NCBI GenBank assembly: GCA_018881555.1
Contig: JACAXG010000007.1
Span: 944,643 to 1,008,642, forward strand
Direction: 5' to 3'
DNA from: Amblyornis subalaris
Taxonomy: Eukaryota > Chordata > Aves > Passeriformes > Ptilonorhynchidae
Length of the DNA: 64,000 nucleotides
Of the stretch, positions 1 to 11,640 are shown in pieces. The position numbers were made by a program, and so were the translations under genes. Below the pieces are notes generated by a model, which saw nothing but the letters and a program-made list of their open reading frames with translations, was not told where the DNA came from and did not search any database. Numbering within the stretch: the stretch's first letter is position 1; each line of letters opens with the position of its first letter.

Positions 1-3000
1 CCTATAAGCTCCTCAGGAAGCTGTTAGCTGAACAGAAGGTTCTGGTAGGCACTTTGTTACTGGAGCTGAGCCAAGGGAGCTGAGGAAGGACTCCCACAGC
101 TCAGAGAATTGCTGATACTTTTTTGTAGGTCCAACACAGAATATAAAACAATACATGATAATCTTTTGAAGTACTTGCTGGAGTTTCCACTTTTTGAATT
201 TAGAATACACAGCACTGCAGTTCAGGCAAGAAAACAAAACAGCACACACAAGAGTGGACTCTTGCCTGACTTTAAAATGTAAACAAAGCACACACCCTCA
301 AATACCCACCATAATCTCCAACCTCAAACAGCAGCCCTTCTGACTGTACTGAATTTTGCTATTATCTACAGGTGTTAGCAGCTTTTATTACCTCCTCCTC
401 CCACTCAAAAGTAAAATCATGCTTAATTTCAACTCTCAGATCACTGTCTTGTCCAAACAGAAAGAGAACACCTTTCCCAGAAAGAAACACCCAGAGAACT
501 AATTATTGCTGTAAAACACAGGAGCTGTGTTTTAAAGTGATTTTCCATCTTTGTGTGGTTTTCTACCCTGTTTGAAAGCGTAGGTGCTGGTACTGGGCTG
601 AGGCAGAGCTGATCATCAGAGGTGACTGGGGAAGTAGGAAAGAAGCTCGATGCTCATCTTGATTAGGCCTCAACTATGAGACCTAGGGCTGTGCCTTGTG
701 TGCTCACACCTCATCCCAGTTGAGCCTGTCTGGGAAGGAAATTTTGCTCACANATGATCCCAACACTCCTGGTGATGCCGTCTGTTGGGACTGGTAGATT
801 AGAGCTGGAAGTTTTCACCACAGGCTCCTGCTAGACAGAGCAGGCATCACCTCTAAGTCCCTGGCAGACCCACACTGAGGCCAGTGTGTCCTGAGAGCTG
901 GAAAACTGTTAATACCTCCTAAATGCCATGTCAAGGTCCTAGTATTGGGTTGTTTGTTCAGAAGACAAATCAACAGCACAGCTGGAAAATGTCCAGGTAC
1001 AGCTTCCAAGCCCCTTCCGAGCTCCCTGCCCTCATCATAATTCTTCTTCTCTACTCTCTTGGTTCTGCAGAAGGTGTATCCACCTTGGATAGGGGAGCAG
1101 GAGCTGCCAAGTCACCCTGTCAGAAGCTCACTGCTCCGCTGGTGTGCAATTTCTCCTTGTCCCTGCTCTCCCTGCCTCATTTCCATTTGTCACCATCAAC
1201 CCCTTCCATCCTCTTGCATATGATGACAGACACACAGGGCTCTGGAGCTGGGGAGGAGCAGGTGAGAGATGCAGCAGGAAGTGTCAAAGAGGGAAACATG
1301 CAGAAAATTGTGAACAAATATTAAAAAAATAAATCAGTATTCAGGAGGATTTTGTGTTTGCAGATAGTTAGACTAAATCCATCACTTCTGTCATCATCAT
1401 CAGAGCCCTGACACAGCCTATCCTCACTGGTTTTAGTGGGCTTCAGATTAGATCTGGAATCAATATAAAGTATTAAAAGAGCTGATTAAGAAACAGTGGC
1501 AACTCCACAATCTTGGCCAGCCAAAAGCCATTTTGGTGCTTGAATGATGCCCCCTGCTCAGCAGTCAGCTGCATCACTCTGGGGCTCTTTGCTTTCAGAG
1601 GATGTGTCTGTGGGTGACAGTGACAAAGAGAAATACATCTAGGGGACACCATTTGATCCAGGGCTGCTCCCTGCCGGGAAGGGCTGACTCTGGACTGACA
1701 GAGATGCTTGTTCTTAGGTTGAAATACTAAGCTGGCATCTACATTGCACTAGGCCAAAAGAGAGTAGGCTTGCTTTTTTTTGTGAAAGTGCTGGTGCTAA
1801 AGCCAGCAGTTTTCCTTTTTGCTAAGTCTGCAAAAGCAATGACTAATATGGTCAAAGGAATACTGTCAGTTTAGCAGAAGTCATGTTTCCAAAGATTTTG
1901 AAGTCACACTTGTAAAATCTGTTAGGAGCAGCTTCTTTTATTGCACAGGTAATACTGAAAACAGTTTCCATAGTAAGTTTGATTTTGAGTTTCCTTCCCT
2001 GCCTCTTGCAAATGTAAATTGAATAATAATCAAAATGCAGACTCCATAACCACATTTCAAAGCAAAAATCTAAAATCCCCTAGCATTCCCTAAAACCTCA
2101 TGGCACATCTTGTCCTCTGTGTTTTTAAGGGAAGCTTGCTTTAAGAACTCACCAAAGAAATATACAGTGATTTCAGTCTGTAGACTTTTGAACAGTTTTC
2201 TACCATTTTTTGACTCATGGAAAATACAGTATTTGTTGACNCTTGTCTGAAAAGCTGAAGTTTTCTTTTCTTGGCTCACAAATTAGTAAAAGCTCTTCTT
2301 CCTTAGCTAACTATTGGGCATCTTGGGGAAGGTGTGTATTACCAACATTAATGTTTGTCACATCNTATTTGTCACAATGCACTGTTGGCTAAAGCTCAAA
2401 GAAAATACCTCTGGAAAGAATACTGTGATTTACTGGTATGCATGGCCAGATAGATCTGCTCACAAGAACGCACATATATTTCTGAAGAAAAAAGAATGCC
2501 TAAACTCAGGTAAAGGAAAACTCACAGACAGACCTTTTACAAATTACTCAGGTTGGTGCTGTGCTGGGTTNGCAAAACATTCTGTATATTTCTTGGAAAA
2601 AAGCACAAACAGTTCCTGAAAAGGCACTTAGAGTAACACTTTCCAGAGCGATACTGACTCTTTTCTTGCTTAAAAGAAAGCTTTCTGGCCACCATGGGGA
2701 GAAGGGAAGGGAGTAAGTNTATTAACAAACCCCTTCCTGTGTATGGGTTAAGCCAAGAAAGTGGGATAACCACAGGNTGAAAGGGAAACCGTGCAGCTCC
2801 TTCTGCTAAAAGATAGACAGTGCTTCCCTATCTCCTGCATTCCGGCCACTGCCATAGGAAGCATCCAGGATTTCAGATAACAGCTCTTGAAGCAGCACAG
2901 GAATGGTGACCAGTGTTCTCTTTTTAACACCAACAGTTTCAATAACTTCAACCCTTAGTTCAAGGTTACTTGCTGGTGTTAACTGTTTTCAAGGATGGCT

Positions 3001-6000
3001 CAGGTAGATGGAGAGGACACACTGTGCAAACAGAAAGTGTTGAGCTATCATTTGCCAGCTATCCATGAGATGGAAAACATGAAGAGATGNTTTTTTTTAA
3101 GGTGGAAACCACCTCAGTCTTGCAGAGTGGCAAACGGCAGAATAGACCAGTCAGAATAAAATCAGGGAAGCTGCTCAGTNTAATGAATGCAAATGTGATA
3201 AATTGCTTGCTTATAAATTACTTACTGCTTGTAAATATAATTTGTGAAGTATTTNTTAGTTAAAATGGCCAAAATCATGTATCTCCAAGGTTGTGATCTG
3301 TGTATTAGCAATGACACACAGATTACTGCTAAGTGTTACCACTGGCCAGTTTTCTTCATATTTTATTACCAATACCAATATCTTTATTTGCACTGTTTTG
3401 TGCACTACTCAGCCTAGATGGCATCTACAGTGACTACACTGTGAAAGTGTCAGCAACATTTCCTTTGGGTCTCTGTGGAATATTAATGGCATGCTCCCTG
3501 CCTCCATGGATGTCATGGTCAANACTTTCAGTGATTTCACTGAGAACAGGACCAAGCCTTACATGTGCTGCTCTGCTCTCTCCCAGCACGGTCCCACTCT
3601 CCAAGGTGAGGGCTTGGGAGCTCACCATGGNCCAGGGCTCCATGGTCAGTCCTGACTCCTCAGTGATTAATTCCCTGGATGCAGTATGTCTTGGAGCCTT
3701 TCCTCTTCTATTTCTACTGCTGCTTGTTATTTTAGTAACATTTTTAAAGTCACCTTGCTCACCCTTAAGTGTTGTAAGCCTGAACGGTAAGAGGCAGTAT
3801 CTTTGCAATTTGACACTGTAGCCTCTAGAAGTGCAGGTATCCACAGAGAATTAAGACACTGTCCTTATACCTTTGTCAATGCTGTATTTTTCCTATTTGC
3901 CCTGGAAAACACAGAAGACCTGGAAAAGATGTATAAAGCAGTTGCTACACCCGCTCACAGGAGCAGGCACTGCTGTAGCTGAGTGTGGTCACCTCTGTGG
4001 CCTCCTAGTAATATTGCCATGCAGATATCCACAAGTGATTGGAAAGAGATGGCATTATAGATGTATAANGTGCCAGAGGATCTCCTAGGCAACTTCCAAA
4101 GCCCTTGGTCACTTACGCCACAATCATTTCAAATGCTGAACACAGGTAAGTTGCATTGCACAGTAATTTACAATAATANACTATCACAGTTTCCTGTGTT
4201 TAATGGTTCTCCACGAGCACAATTTTGACAGCCTCTGGCCTGTTTTTTGGTGCCACAATTATTACCTTTAGATCTCTTCTTTCACCTCTAAATCATTTTC
4301 CTAAAATCTGCACTTAAGCGTCATTATTCCCTCAGTGGCACAATTATATAACCCCTTAAAATCCATGTTATATTTGTGCATGAAGAATTCACTGTTGGAT
4401 TTCTCCATCCTTTTTCCTTTTAAACCAAAAAATGAACAAGTAATGAAAGGAATAAACTCCCACAAAGTCTCAGTAGGGTCCTGCCACACAGCAGTCATTG
4501 AGACACCAAGTGAAAAGTAGCTTCTCCAACAAAAACGCTGGAGGAGGTTAAAAGAAATGTAGGTGGATATTTGTTATTAAAAAAAGGCTTATTGTACAGA
4601 GCTGGTATTAATCATGGGGTGATACCCCTGTGTCTGTCTTTATACACCCAAACTTCAAGTCTGTGGGAATTTCCAAAGTGCAAAGAACATGGAGTATAAG
4701 CCAGAATTATTTGTAAACATGGGATAGCTGAGATTTATATAACAGGCTACTGCAGATTTATGAATCCAGGAAAGGAAGTAATTACAAAGGAAATTAAAGT
4801 TAAAAATAGTCATGAACCACCAAAAAGACTGTGCTTTCACCTCTTTCTCTGGCAACAGAGTGTAACACCCACTTGCTGTGTGCCAGTTCATTTTTCTAGA
4901 TAATTAGTAGTGCCAGGAATGGGGTCTCCAGTTTAAAAAAAACTTTACTTGGTAAATACTTCTCATTATATGTTCAAAATAGGTTTTAGATTGCCTAGAC
5001 AAAAGGCTTATACTATATGCCTATACATCTAGCACAAAAAGTCTAATAATAGTGTGTTTCAGTACAATGCACTTCTTTCGAGAGCCGGAATAACTAAAAA
5101 TAAGAGAAATTTTAAAGCCTAAAGCTAACCTACCATCTGACGCCATTTATTACCAGCAGAACAGCATAAAATGTAGTGTGTGAAATGTAAGATATGAACA
5201 CTGAAGGAACGGACACAGCTGCTTCTAGTTACCCTGCAGATAACTATTTATAGGGCTGGAGACGCACAATAAAACCCAGTATAAATCAATAATGCAACTG
5301 GGCAGAAACAAAATGGGGAGAAGGAGCTCTGTGGTGCTGGGTATTGCTGTCACCTGTGGTACATAAAGGGGCACGGAGGCCACGTCAGGGAGCTGGGAGG
5401 ATGTCCAGGATCTTTAGGGGCTTCCAAATACNCACCTGAAGCCAGGCACAGGTTTTTAGTGGGTTCAGTGAACAGATCCTAGGAAAACACCACAGCAACC
5501 ATTTTCTCAATAGTCAAGAAGTTATAATCCATACCGAAAAAGGAAGCAGTAACACAATTAAGCTTCACGTGCGCACATCCAGCAAGTGATGTGGGGGAGA
5601 CAGGTGAGTTTTTAAAATAATAAATAAAGGGTTTTGTGGAAAAACTTGTGCAGGTGCAACACAAGGACACTCAAGTATGTTTTAGTGATTGCCAAGATAC
5701 AGCGATGGGATCTTATAGAATCCCTACCTGTTTGCTTGTTTTCACCTGTCATTTTCTGAAATCAAAAGTACCAATTTTTCACAGAAATAGGATGTTTAGT
5801 GCTGTCTGAGAACAGTTTTGATGGATNCATTTTAACGTGTTTGGTTTCTACAAGCTAAACCCTGGGCTTGCTGATACCAGTGTTTATTTTGTGTGGTTTG
5901 ATGTCTGTTTCCTCACAGGATAATATGTATGCAATAGGTCTGAATGAGATGCACAAGAACAGTACTGTGAATTTGGCTAAACAGCANCTGTATATAAAAT

Positions 6001-9000
6001 GCAGATTTTATGATCAGTCTTGGTTTACAATCACACTCATTAATCACATCAGAAGTAAAGAGTTNATAAAAATGATTGTTTGAAGAAACTAAAATAAAAA
6101 CTAAAATCTCTTTAATATTCTCATATTCTATTCTGACTGCTGATCAAAGTGAAATCTAGATTGCTTAGTTTAGAGGAATATAACATTCAGTAAATCTCCT
6201 TGAATAAATATGCCTTGGAAGTTAAAAAGACACTGCAAGAACAGAAAGGTCAAGTATGGAATAAATTAATTCTGTAATTGATAACAAGAGACTTCCAGCT
6301 CTGGCAAATTATGCACTTAAAACAAGTTATTAATATTTGTTTGTTTTCTGAGCTGAGTGTCTGTGATTTTCTCCTCAGATGAAAAGAACCAAAGAATTTA
6401 GGATTTTGCCCCTAAGTTAAAGGATGTGGGTGTTTTGACCCAGCAGCTTCTGGCTTGTTGAAGTGAGTTTTTGCAGTGTTGTGAATATTTTGCATAAGGA
6501 ATATTTATATTTATTTATCTCTAAGCTCAGTGTTTGTTTGTTTTTAATGTAATCTTGAATGAACTCTTATAGTAAACACTGATGTTATTTAGAGGAAGCA
6601 TAAACCAACCAGCACTTCCANTGATATACTCACAGCTCCAGCAACTTCAAACCCCTCACTAAAGCAGAACTGAAGACAGAATTAAGCTTCATAACATACA
6701 GAGTGGTAGTAATGTGCTTTTTTTTTTTTTTTTCCTATTTATTTGCAATTGTTGTCTCAAAGCTGGGAGAAAGAGGGAAATACTTCAAATTCTGAGNTGT
6801 TTACCATGCTGCTCTTTGTGCCCTCAAGGTGTGAGATGCCTGTGTCTTCACTCTGCAGCCTCCTCTGATACCAAATGCAGCATCAGGAAAACAACTCCCC
6901 AACAATATTGCTAGAGAACTCCCTGCAAGAGGATTGCCTGACAAGGGCTTTTCAATCTGATAAAGGCTGTGGAAGGGCTCTTTACAGTCTCCTGATTAAA
7001 TGAATTGTCTCATAAAGTAACCAATGCCAGTGAATCAGCTCCCAGCTCCACAATGGTGAATGCCTGGTTCTGCTTACTGGGCTGTTGCNGGATTTTTAGA
7101 GGGGTCATACCTGTGAGTGTCATTTAATGTCACTTGGAGCAGTGACTGCTCCNTTCCCCTGGAAAATGCTAGGGCTGNCCTAAGAAGGTAAATGGTTTAA
7201 GGCCCAGAAATGTGTATGAATATTCACAGTCACATTTTTGCTTTTGTTAAATAGTGTCATGTACCCAGCAGCTTCTGGTTCTGTATGAATAAATTCTGCC
7301 AGCCTCAGCATCAGCTTGACTTTGACCCTTGGATGGCATCAACCAAAGATAAAGCAACGAACTAAATGACTTGGGAGCTTTTAGAACGATGTTCAGAGAA
7401 GCGTCTTCCACTGCACAGAGAAAAGGTATAAATAATTTAAAGACAGTGCTTTTACTCAACTACTCCTCCTTGCTTANAAAGACAGTCTTGGAATTTTAGG
7501 CATGAAAATAAACATACTGAGGTAAATGGGAATGCCACCCAATGTAAAACAAGTTAAAGCGTAANGGATGGGGTTGTAATTTTCCTCAACTTGAAAGTTT
7601 TACGATGAGACAACACTTATAAAATCTCTTTTCAATTGCCATGCTGATAACTAGATATGCAACATCATATGCTACAACATCATGAAGGATGAAATATTCT
7701 CTGTTTTCTAGACCATGAGAAAAATTTGGGCAAGATTGAAAAGTTATACCCTAGAGACAACATTCAAGCTTGGGCTATTTGTGCTGTGTGCACGTACATA
7801 ACACCATCAGAAGCTGCCAGTTTTCCCCCAAAAAGGAAATGAGCCTCTGGTATGTTACAGAGAAGACAGGACTGGAAGAACCCCCTGACTTAGCCCCACC
7901 CTGCAAAATGTGAATCTAGATATTACACTCATTATGTTACTTTATTTTAAGGTATTGAATAGTATTGCAGTGCATTATATTTAATCTGTTAATCTCAAGG
8001 TGTCTTGACAATGGCTCTATGTGTCAAGAGAGGCTTTCTGGTACTTCAGATCTGAATCATCAACTGGATTACAGAAGACAAAGGTAATTAATCAACTGAT
8101 TTCTCTTACTACTTGAGTTTTTAGGTTTATGTGGATAACATATCTTGAAGCTTTGANTATTTATCCTTTAAAAAGTAATTTTACAAATAAATTTCAAATG
8201 TCAAATATATTTTATTGTCTGGAATCAGTGTGCAGAAGGAAAGGCTGAGAAAAGTAATCCAGCATCATTCCTTATTGGTAACAAAAACGAAGGAAAAACT
8301 CCTTTAAGAAGAGAGAGAANGAAAAGAAAGCAGGGGGAAAATATCAGGAGCTAATTTGTAGACACTCCCCCAAAAGGTCATGGGAGGCAATGGAAGGAAT
8401 GAAACTGGTGATGGAAATCAGCTACAGANGCAAACATCCCAAAAATGCAATCTTCAAGAAAGCAGCAGGCAATCAGGCAGGGGTGCTGTGAGAATCCACA
8501 AAGCTCACGTCAGCACTAACCTACAGCAGCCACCAGCTCCAGTCCCCATCANACCCATGCAACACCCCTGCTTCCAAGGAGCTGTGCTCACGGGGTCAAA
8601 AACTTGGATGTAACACCAAGTGCCCACCTAAAAAAAGAAAAGCCTGGCACCCACTTTCCATGGCTCCAGGCTGGGATGCAGTGACTCACTGCATTGTCCA
8701 TGTGTGGGGAATGGTGAGAGCCTGAGAAGAACTTAGTTGCTTGGATCGAGTAAGATGATGCTGGCAAAATTGTTCTCAGGTATAAAAATAGAGGGATCTA
8801 AAAACATATCTAAATCTAAAAATTATATAAATTGTTGCCACTAATTATTAAAATTACTCTTTGTTATTGGTTTTGGAAATAGTTCTCATTATTGCTGCAT
8901 TAACAAAGAAAGGGACAAAGACAAATAAAACTGCAGTGCTGCAAAGCCAAAGTGGAGCTGTCAAATTGCAGATTACAAATACGCACAGAGACTCATTTTT

Positions 9001-10453
9001 TATATAAACACAGTGGAATTTTGGACTTAAGATGACTTTCCTTAAAAATACTGCATGGAATAACTTCTGTGCTTGATTTTATCTGTTGCACAAGTAGACT
9101 TAAAGCCTTTCCATTTCCTGCCCACCACTGGAACTGGGGTAAGACCCAGAATTTCGGCTATCCCAACTTTTCTATTTCAATCCCGGTAACTATAACTTGT
9201 GGTATTACACTAAGAATAGAAATAATTTCTCCCTCTGCTTTATTTTGGTTGCTCTGGGACACATTCTGCCCTGTATTGATAAGAGTTTAAAAATAAATCC
9301 AGTTTGGCCTTGTCAAACATAAAAATATTTTTGTGAGAAGAAAGTGCACGTTTCTTTTATAGAGAATGTAAATATTAGTGTCCTTTAGGAAACAAATAAG
9401 TTCAAAGGTGTAGAGGGGTAAATATTTTTCCTCGTGTTAATTCCATATTTCAGTTTTCTAGCCAGGCCTGTATCAGCATCAAAGCTTTTACTTCCATCTC
9501 TTGCAGGAGGCAAAGGCCCACCTTCCCCAAGTTCTAGTGATAGCTTTGAGCTAAAATTTCTTCATGTGACTTGGCTGCGTGGACCTCATTAACGCCTTCA
9601 GGCACCATGTGGATAAAAACATTTGGAAGAGCCTCCTGAGACCCTGAGCATCCATCCCCTCGGCACAGCAGGTCAGAGAAGAGTGCTGGAGTGCACGGCT
9701 CTAGCAACAGCAGGGAAGGAGGTGGAAGGGGGGGCTTCAATATTAAAACCAGGAATACTTAAACAATATTTTTCTTACTATGCTTAGTATGATGGGAATG
9801 TAATAAAAAACACCAAGGACAAACCTCGTTAGATAACACTTGCTTTGATGGGGTTCATGTGCTGGGTGGAGGATGCCTGGAGCTGCTCTGAGCACGGCAC
9901 TGTCCAGCAGGATGCTAGTGGGGCAGCCGGGGTGAAGGTTCACCTGTGGCTTGTAGCAGTCCTCAAGGGATAATCCTGCCAGGGCCTTTCCGTGCCAGGT
10001 TAAGAGTTCTTCCAGGGCCCCAGGGGCATCCATGCCCTTGTGCAGTGAGCCAGGATCATGCTTGCTGTTTGCTGATCCAGCTGAAAGTTGGCTCTGTAGG
10101 GAAAACCATGCAGAATGCTTGAGCAGACGTGGGGCAGGAGGCAAGAACACGTGGCTCGCAGAGAGGAGCCACGAGCCCTCTGCTCGGCTGGGCCCAAGCA
10201 AATCCAGGCAGCCCATAGACAGGTCTCACTCTCAGGCCAGTGAGAGCAGGATCCCGGCTTAGGGAATCTGTGTTCCTCACCCACAGGATTTATTTTGCAG
10301 GTACAAAGCTGAGTACCCCTTGCCCTGCTGCTGGCTGAGCCCTGGGAGACACAGCGTGATGCAGCTTCTGGAAACGTTGGGAGCGTGGAGGGAACATGGA
10401 GCTCAGCACCAGTCTTGACAGTGTGCAAGAACCACGTGGAAAGAGGTACAGGT

Positions 10454-10482
10454 ACACACACACACACACGCACATACACACA
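10454..10482. repeat. (CA)n microsatellite
   Basis: An interrupted CA dinucleotide run of about 29 bp, with CG and TA interruptions near its right end. Shorter CA runs recur inside the CpG island (11,081-11,093) and just after it (11,804-11,817). Confidence 0.9.
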
Positions 10483-10536
10483 GAGTCACCATTTTGGTTT
10501 CCTCTGATGTGCTACTGAAGGCTGTTAGAATGTACA

Positions 10537-10609
10537 CCTGGATGATTTTNAAGAAATCTATGTGTTTTATCATGCCTAGGTGATTCTGAAGAAATCNGTG
10601 TTTATCATA
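10537..10609. repeat. Imperfect two-copy tandem repeat, about 37 bp unit
   Basis: Unit 1 (10,537-10,574) and unit 2 (10,575-10,609) share the order cct-gg-tgatt-t-gaagaaatc-gtg-tttatcat with a few substitutions and a small gap. Each copy contains one ambiguous base. The string tacacctgg precedes unit 1 and recurs after unit 2. It lies about 100 bp before the CpG island. Confidence 0.7.
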
Positions 10610-10699
10610 CTTGGCTACACCTGGCTGTCAAGTCACGGCCACGCGCCTTCAAANACGTCTGAAAATTCACTTTTTATCCGGTTTTGGGGGGCCAGTTTT

Positions 10700-11640
10700 C
10701 TTCACCTGCTTTGGAGGGCACANACAACGGGCAGGAGAACGAACAGCCCGTTACCGGGCGGCTCGGCCAACAAACCCCTGCGGTGCCTCCCAGTTAAAGA
10801 GCTGCGAAGACAAGGGCGAGCGGCAGGTGCCGCGGGCGCGCAGGCGCTCGCTCCCTCAGCCGCTGGCGGGCGGGCGGCAAACGCTTCTCCCCACGTAACG
10901 GGCGACCAACCGGGCCCGGTGCGGGATCCACTAGCCAGACGCCAATTTAGGGGCCGTGTGCCCGCCAGCCCCGCAAGGTACCGGCGTCGGCCACGCCCGC
11001 GGCCCCGCCGCACACANCTGGCGGCTCCAGCTGTGCCCGCGCCTGCGCGCGCCGCGGAGGGGCGGGCGCGGCTCTCCCTGCACACACACACACGGGGTAG
11101 GCGCCGCCTGCTGCGATTGGCGGAGCGGCCCCCATCGTCCCGCCCCCGCGGGGGGCGGACGGCTCCGCCATTGGCCGCNCGGGCCAGCGGCGGCTCGGGA
11201 TTGGCTGCGGTGGCGCCGTGGGCGGGGCCGCGCCTTCACCGTGAGGTGCGGGAGGGCCCTAGGCGCTGCTGCCGCCGCCGCCGGTTCCGGGTGCGCGGGG
11301 GAGAAGCCGCGGAGGGCGATGGCGTAAGTGNGGGGGGGAGCCGGGACCGGGCTGTGCTCCGCTTCCCACCGCTGAATGGGCTCGGTGCGCGGGGGTCGGC
11401 CCCGCCGCTCTCCCTGGGCCTGCCGGGAACACGCAGCTGCCCCCGCGCCGGGAGGAGCCGGGGCTCGGCGCGGGGCTCCGCCGGGCCGGGACGGGGAGGA
11501 GGCCTGGTGCCCATCTGTCCGTCCCGGAGGGCGGTGTGATGGCTCCCGGGTGCCCGTCCCGCCGTGCTTCCCGTGGTCCCGGCCGCTTCCCGTGGGAGCG
11601 GTGCCAGGGAAGCCCCTCCGCGTGTCGGGGGTTCCGTGTT
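10700..11640 (+). promoter_or_regulatory. CpG island and BLTP1 promoter
   Basis: This block is strongly GC- and CpG-rich against an AT-rich background. It holds three inverted CCAAT boxes (ATTGG at 11,116, 11,170 and 11,200), a GC box (GGGCGGGGCC at 11,220-11,229), a TTCCGG ETS-type site at 11,285-11,290 and no evident TATA box. These all lie just upstream of, or within, the putative first exon, as expected for a broadly expressed TATA-less gene. The transcription start is probably between about 11,205 and 11,290, inferred from element positions. The open frames on both strands here are GC-rich shadows. The island extends about 600 bp upstream of exon 1, so a divergent non-coding transcript is possible but not shown. 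Confidence 0.8.
11230..11323 (+). other. BLTP1 exon 1 (5' UTR, approximate start)
   Basis: The 3' boundary is firm: a consensus donor GTAAGT follows position 11,323. The 5' boundary is a guess based on the GC box just upstream. The exon contains a GCC-repeat stretch (about 11,264-11,283) and, five bases before the donor, an ATG at 11,319-11,321 in strong initiation context (G at -3, G at +4). Depending on which exon 2 acceptor is used, that ATG opens either a short upstream ORF or an in-frame N-terminal extension (see findings). Confidence 0.65.

Larger units (their letters stand above)
1..10690. other. Upstream flank, no gene recognised
   Basis: I read both strands and recognise no protein family, RNA gene or intact transposon here. 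The open frames are short, lack plausible splice context or overlap on opposite strands, and single ambiguous bases are scattered throughout. Composition is ordinary and AT-leaning until about 9,840, where it becomes more GC-rich towards the CpG island. In other vertebrates TRPC3 lies upstream of BLTP1 in divergent orientation; I found none of its exons, so its 5' end is probably farther left. A T-run sits at about 6,718-6,733. Confidence 0.6.

Noticed and set aside
3333..3844. Overlapping 162-codon (+) and 136-codon (-) open frames in the upstream flank
   Set aside because: Both strands are open over the same bases, neither resembles a known protein, each has ambiguous bases, and there is no CpG promoter or clear splice context. 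Likely chance or an old unrecognised repeat.
10000..10479. Minus-strand open frame of 159 codons before the CpG island, partly shadowed by a plus-strand frame
   Set aside because: It includes translated microsatellite (MYVRVCVCVPVP) and overlaps other frames; no homology recognised.
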